From Candidatus Neomicrothrix sp. UBA7884 (GTDB lineage: Bacteria > Actinomycetota > Acidimicrobiia > Acidimicrobiales > MedAcidi-G1): a stretch of DNA of 16,027 nucleotides. Made by a program: the position numbers and the translations under genes. Under the pieces are notes generated by a model. That model was not told the origin of the DNA, ran no database searches, and saw nothing but the letters and a program-made list of their open reading frames with translations. The stretch lies in the NCBI GenBank assembly GCA_002501135.1, contig DLRQ01000017.1, forward strand, positions 1 through 16,027. Reading direction: 5' to 3'. Positions 12,605 through 16,027 of the stretch are shown piece by piece; positions within the stretch are counted from its first letter, which is position 1; each line of letters opens with the position of its first letter.

Positions 12605-15432
12605 AGTTCACGGCTCCTGCCCTGTTCTGCCTTCTGCTCATCGCCTGCGCCAGCGAGTCCGGGCCTGTCGACATATCTCTCAGCGGCAGTTCTGCTGCAC
12701 CTCCGGCCGCCACCCTTCCCGTGGACCCTGCTGTCAAGATCGGGAAACTCGACAACGGCCTCACCTACTACGTGCGCTCCAACGATGCGCCCGGCGGAAG
12801 CCTCGAACTTCGCCTTGTTGTTGCAGCGGGCTCGCTTGAACAGGAGGTGACGGGTTCGGGTGTCGCCCACTTCCTCGAACACATGCTGTTCAACGGCACC
12901 GCCGAATACCCCGGCAACGAGTTGGACGATGCCCTCCAGTCCCTGGGAATGCAGGTGGGTGCCGACGTGAACGCCTACACCAGCTGTGAGGCCACGGTGT
13001 ACGGGCTGACGGTTCCACTCGACAGCCCCGAACACGTCGAGGTGGCGTTTGACGTGCTGGACCAGTGGGCTACCGCAGCCAACCTGGACCCGGATGCCGT
13101 TGTCGATGAACGGGGTGTGGTTCTGGAGGAGTACCGGACCACCGAAACCGCCGAGGGGATCATTACGGCACGCTTCGACAAGGCCTACACCGACGGTTCG
13201 ATGTACGAGGGCTGTGATCCGATCGGTACCAGCCAGATGATCCTGACCACAGAACCGGCCGACCTGAGACGCTTCTACGACCGCTGGTACCGACCCGACC
13301 TCATGGCTGTGATCGCAGTCGGGGACCTTCCTGTGGATCGCATGGAAAGTGAGATCACCGACCGTTTCAGCGACAACATGGCCCGGTCGAACAGCCCCGA
13401 ACCCCGAACTCGACAGGCTGGGCTGATAACCGGGGTGGTAGCCGAGGTTGTGGTGCACCCCGACGCACCCAGTCCCTTCGTGTCGATCGACTACAGCCTT
13501 CCCGGCCGGAAGGCCGGCACACCTGACGGTGAGCGGACGTCGCTGATGGACAGCCTGGTGTCGTCCCTCGTGCAGTCGCACCTGGACGAACAAATTGCGG
13601 CCGGGACCCTCCCCGTGGTGAGGCCCTTTGCCGTGAATTTCGCCTACACGGACGAGTTGAGGTTCATGGGCTTCAACTACGCGGCAGAGGACGAAGCCGC
13701 ATCGGTTGCAGCCATGCTGGTGGAACTACGGGGACTTGCCGACCGTGGTTTCGCACCTGAGTCTGTTGAGAGAAACCGGGCGGCCTTCGCCAACGCCCTG
13801 GACCAGGCGCTCACGGCCGAGGCGACTCGTCAGGACCACTCGTTCGCCGCTGCCTATGTCGAACATTTCCTGTTCGGGGCCGACATAGGCGAGGTGACGG
13901 CCCGGCACGCCCGCCGGACCGAGGTACTGGCATCGATCACGACCGATGAACTCTCTGGCTACTTCGCCACGTCATTCGAACAGGCAGCACCGCTGGTACT
14001 CGTGGTCGGTCACGACCCCTCCGACCTTCCGTCCACGGCCGAACTGGAAGCAGCCGTACAAGAGGGCCTTACCTCGGTAGCGGCGCCCTCCCGGTCGGGT
14101 TCCACCGGAATGCTCGAATCGCTCATGACAGCACCGGCCGCCGTTGATCCGATCTCGGTGAGCCAGCTTCCGGGGAACGCTGCAGTGGAGCTCGGGTACG
14201 CGAACGGGGCGAAGGTCATCTTCATGAGGTCTGACATCGCCGAGGGACAGGTGGACCTCTGGGCTGAGTCCCAGGGCGGCTGGACCCTGCTGGGCCCGGG
14301 CAACTCGGCCCTGGTCGACAAGTCGACCGGTGCGGTCGACCGTAGTGGGGTTGCGGACCTGACTGCCCTGGAGGTGGAGGCATTCCATCTGTCGGAGGGA
14401 ATCTGGTTGGCCTCAATTATCGATGAAACCACCGAGGGGTTCATGGGGTCGGCCCGCAGCACCGACCTGGAGTCGCTGTTTGCGCTGATGCACCTCCGGG
14501 TCACCGAGCCACGTGTGGACGGGCCGGCATTTGCAGAGGCAATGGAGGCCATCGCCAGCGAACAACGCTCGGTCGAGGCAGACCCCTACATGGCATCATC
14601 GGCCCAGTTGGCTGACGCCCGCTACGGAGGCGACGCCTACTTCAGGCCCTTCCCCGATTCCTCCCAGATCGCCGGATTCTCCCCTGAGGGTGCGCTGGCA
14701 CTGTTCGAGAGTCGCCTGGGCAAAGTCGACGACCTCGTCGTCGCAGTCGTCGGCGACACCGACGCGGAGACCGTGCGCCATCTGGCGGACCGCTATGTGG
14801 GCAGTCTCCCGACAGGGACTTCAGACACATGGGCCGCACTGGCTCCGAGACCACCTGTAGGCGTCATCACGAGAACCGTTCCCGCCGGGGCAAACGAGGC
14901 GTCGGCAGGGTTCGAACTCCTGGTGGTGACGGAGTTGCAGCCGACCGAGGAGATTCTGGCCGCTTCAAGGGTGCTCGAGAGGATCCTGCAGTCACGCCTC
15001 TTCACGACGCTGCGTGAGGAGATGGGCCTGTCCTATGGAGGCGGACAGGTGTTCATCGACCTGGCTGAGCATCCGCTTCCCCTGGCCGAGGTGTTCGTGA
15101 GCGTCGACGGCAACCCCGGGGGAATCGGTGAGCTTCATGCCCGGACCCTGGCTGAGATGACCGACCTGGCTGCGTCCGGTCCCGACAGGGAGGAGTTCGA
15201 GCGGGCCATGACCACGGTGCTGACAGATCTCGACTTCGTGACGAACGGCGACATCCTCGAACGTCTGGTGGCATGGGGCCGCAGCGACGGAGAGGACTCG
15301 GCCACCCTTTTCGACAGGTACGAAGAGGTTTACCGGCTCGAGCTCCAGACGGTCGCCGAAGCGGCAGCTCTCCTCCTTCCCGAGGATCACCGGATCGAGG
15401 TGTTCCGAATGCCCGGGGGCACGATGCCCTGA
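12601..15432 (+). CDS. M16 family zinc metallopeptidase (PqqL/pitrilysin-like), predicted lipoprotein
   Basis: This large peptidase of 943 residues has two M16 halves forming a closed chamber for degrading peptides. The N-terminal half is catalytic: inverted zinc motif HFLEH (His90, Glu93, His94) with the third ligand expected at Glu170 (DERGVVLEE), matching the HxxEH-x74-76-E spacing of the family. GVAHFLEHMLFNGT and DVNAYTS closely follow PqqL-type proteins. The C-terminal half lacks zinc ligands but keeps the SRLFTTLREEMGLSYGGG block (about 795-815) with the Arg/Tyr pair typical of the inactive lobe. An N-terminal signal with lipobox LIAC (Cys16) predicts a lipid-anchored extracytoplasmic enzyme. 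The GTG start has GGTGGAG 8 nt upstream (12586-12592) and overlaps the methylase stop (GTGA). The stop overlaps the following ATG (TGATG). Confidence 0.92.
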   Translation: MKFTAPALFCLLLIACASESGPVDISLSGSSAAPPAATLPVDPAVKIGKLDNGLTYYVRSNDAPGGSLELRLVVAAGSLEQEVTGSGVAHFLEHMLFNGTAEYPGNELDDALQSLGMQVGADVNAYTSCEATVYGLTVPLDSPEHVEVAFDVLDQWATAANLDPDAVVDERGVVLEEYRTTETAEGIITARFDKAYTDGSMYEGCDPIGTSQMILTTEPADLRRFYDRWYRPDLMAVIAVGDLPVDRMESEITDRFSDNMARSNSPEPRTRQAGLITGVVAEVVVHPDAPSPFVSIDYSLPGRKAGTPDGERTSLMDSLVSSLVQSHLDEQIAAGTLPVVRPFAVNFAYTDELRFMGFNYAAEDEAASVAAMLVELRGLADRGFAPESVERNRAAFANALDQALTAEATRQDHSFAAAYVEHFLFGADIGEVTARHARRTEVLASITTDELSGYFATSFEQAAPLVLVVGHDPSDLPSTAELEAAVQEGLTSVAAPSRSGSTGMLESLMTAPAAVDPISVSQLPGNAAVELGYANGAKVIFMRSDIAEGQVDLWAESQGGWTLLGPGNSALVDKSTGAVDRSGVADLTALEVEAFHLSEGIWLASIIDETTEGFMGSARSTDLESLFALMHLRVTEPRVDGPAFAEAMEAIASEQRSVEADPYMASSAQLADARYGGDAYFRPFPDSSQIAGFSPEGALALFESRLGKVDDLVVAVVGDTDAETVRHLADRYVGSLPTGTSDTWAALAPRPPVGVITRTVPAGANEASAGFELLVVTELQPTEEILAASRVLERILQSRLFTTLREEMGLSYGGGQVFIDLAEHPLPLAEVFVSVDGNPGGIGELHARTLAEMTDLAASGPDREEFERAMTTVLTDLDFVTNGDILERLVAWGRSDGEDSATLFDRYEEVYRLELQTVAEAAALLLPEDHRIEVFRMPGGTMP

Positions 15433-15818
15433 TGGGTACGGATTACGGTGGCGACCGGGTCAGCCGGTTTCCCCAGGGCGCGGCGTTGAGCCTTGACGAC
15501 CTCGACGGGTCGGATGCACACCGACTGCTGGCCTCCCTGAGGGCCAGTGAACCGGTGTCATGGTTGCCTGCCCTCGGTGGGTGGCTGGTGACCAGCCGCG
15601 AGGCAGCCCTCGATGTGATGCGCGACGCTGGGACCTTCACAGTCGACGACCCCCGCTTCTCGACAGCACAGGTTGTGGAGCCCAGCATGCTCTCCCTGGG
15701 CGGTGCCGAACATGACCGCCACCGTGCCCCCTTCGCAGAGCCGTTCCGACGAAGCGCCGTCCGAATGGGTCGAGGTGACCGCCTGACTCTGGCGGCCAAC
15801 CGGCACCGGTTTGGTTGA
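15432..15818 (+). pseudogene. Truncated cytochrome P450 (N-terminal fragment)
   Basis: The ATG at 15432 shares its A with the M16 peptidase stop (TGATG), giving tight coupling. The 128-residue product matches the first quarter of a P450: the LASLRASEPVSWLPALGGWLVTSREAALDVMRD region and the C-helix SLGGAEHDRHRAPFAEPF with the HxxxR pair (His94, Arg98) that contacts the heme propionates. After about Arg111 (15764) similarity stops and the frame ends in an unrelated tail (GRGDRLTLAANRHRFG). The I-helix AGxxT, the ExxR and the heme-binding Cys loop are all missing. A +1 reading from 15765 gives EWVEVTA, plausible P450-like continuation, then also a stop. With only 61 bp before the next gene, about 280 residues have been lost, so it cannot bind heme and is called a remnant. 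Confidence 0.75.
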
Positions 15819-15825
15819 CGGAGCG

Positions 15826-15860
15826 GAAACTAAGAGTTCAGCAAACAAGTTCATTAACAT
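15826..15860. promoter_or_regulatory. AT-rich spacer with possible -10 upstream of the transporter gene
   Basis: This 35-bp stretch is about 31 percent GC in an otherwise GC-rich window. It holds a direct repeat AGTTCA (15835-15840, 15848-15853) and TAACAT (15855-15860), which fits TANNNT and would start transcription near 15867, about 13 nt before the GTG at 15880. No -35 match was found. It separates the P450 remnant from the transporter gene. Confidence 0.35.
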
Positions 15861-15879
15861 CTCCGGGCAGAATGGATCG

Positions 15880-16027
15880 GTGACTGTTCTCTTAGGTGGC
15901 CTGTCGGCGGTGTTCTTTGGCATTGGTGACCTACTTGGCGGAATCGGTGTGCGGAAGTCGGGCCGGTCGGGGGCCGCGGTGGGAATGACGATTGTGGCTA
16001 CCGGCGTCGGAGCATTGGTGATCGGCG
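15880..16027 (+). CDS. EamA/DMT-type membrane transporter, N-terminal part (partial)
   Basis: The frame from GTG 15880 is open to the window end and encodes about 49 residues: a hydrophobic helix VTVLLGGLSAVFFGIGDLLGG, a short basic loop with IGVRKSGRSG, and the start of a second helix AVGMTIVATGVGALVIG. The S-AxxxFGxGDLLGG pattern with a following basic loop is typical of the first helix of EamA/drug-metabolite transporter proteins, which export metabolites or amino acids. The start was chosen because the upstream frame is AT-rich and non-hydrophobic and contains no ATG; the Shine-Dalgarno is weak (GGAT). The rest lies outside the window, so substrate and full topology are unknown. Confidence 0.65.
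   Translation, partial: MTVLLGGLSAVFFGIGDLLGGIGVRKSGRSGAAVGMTIVATGVGALVIG

Noticed and set aside
12571..13593. 340-residue open frame on the minus strand opposite the M16 peptidase
   Set aside because: The opposite strand carries the full HxxEH peptidase; the antisense product is His/Gly/Val-rich with no family resemblance.
1..16027. CRISPR array, insertion sequence, rRNA or prophage genes
   Set aside because: No spaced direct repeats, transposase or integrase motifs, terminal inverted repeats, or rRNA-like segments were seen on either strand.

Overview
The window is GC-rich, densely coding and almost free of spacers. It has short ATGA/GTGA/TGATG gene overlaps, GTG and TTG starts, an F420-type luciferase-like oxidoreductase, an EF-G2-type paralogue, an ArfA-like BON+OmpA membrane protein and an actinobacterial-style CCA-enzyme HD domain. 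Together these suggest an actinobacterium, possibly of the Acidimicrobiia type. The phylum is an inference from protein flavour; no rRNA or tRNA is present to anchor it.

Left part (1-9482, all minus strand). Read in the direction of transcription: a stand-alone HD-domain protein equivalent to the C-terminal half of CCA-adding enzymes; a possible 33-codon ORF; an EF-G2-like translational GTPase lacking the catalytic histidine; a cytoplasmic GH3 beta-glucosidase with a PA14 insert; a TPP riboswitch; and the thiamine/TPP transporter genes thiB-thiP-thiQ. The riboswitch begins about 12 nt after the GH3 stop codon. Its conserved 3' end carries the thiB Shine-Dalgarno sequence, so TPP should control translation of the transporter directly. 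A further gene starts at position 8 on the minus strand and leaves the window.

Centre (9483-9596) is a 114-bp divergent promoter region. It probably drives a leaderless mRNA leftwards (HD protein) and the LLM oxidoreductase rightwards.

Right part (9597-16027, plus strand): LLM-class F420-dependent oxidoreductase; an inner-membrane-anchored BON+OmpA protein; a solitary D12-class adenine-N6 DNA methyltransferase; a large lipoprotein-type M16 (PqqL-like) zinc peptidase; and a cytochrome P450 broken after about 111 recognisable residues. The last four are chained by 3-nt spacing or 1-4 nt overlaps and look like one transcription unit. After an AT-rich break comes the start of an EamA/DMT-type membrane transporter, cut by the window end.

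The best-supported biology is the riboswitch-controlled thiamine uptake operon. The more unusual items are the EF-G paralogue with DTPGA in place of DTPGH, the orphan CCA-type HD domain, the envelope-protein/DNA-methylase/peptidase gene chain, and the P450 remnant fused by start-stop overlap to the peptidase gene.
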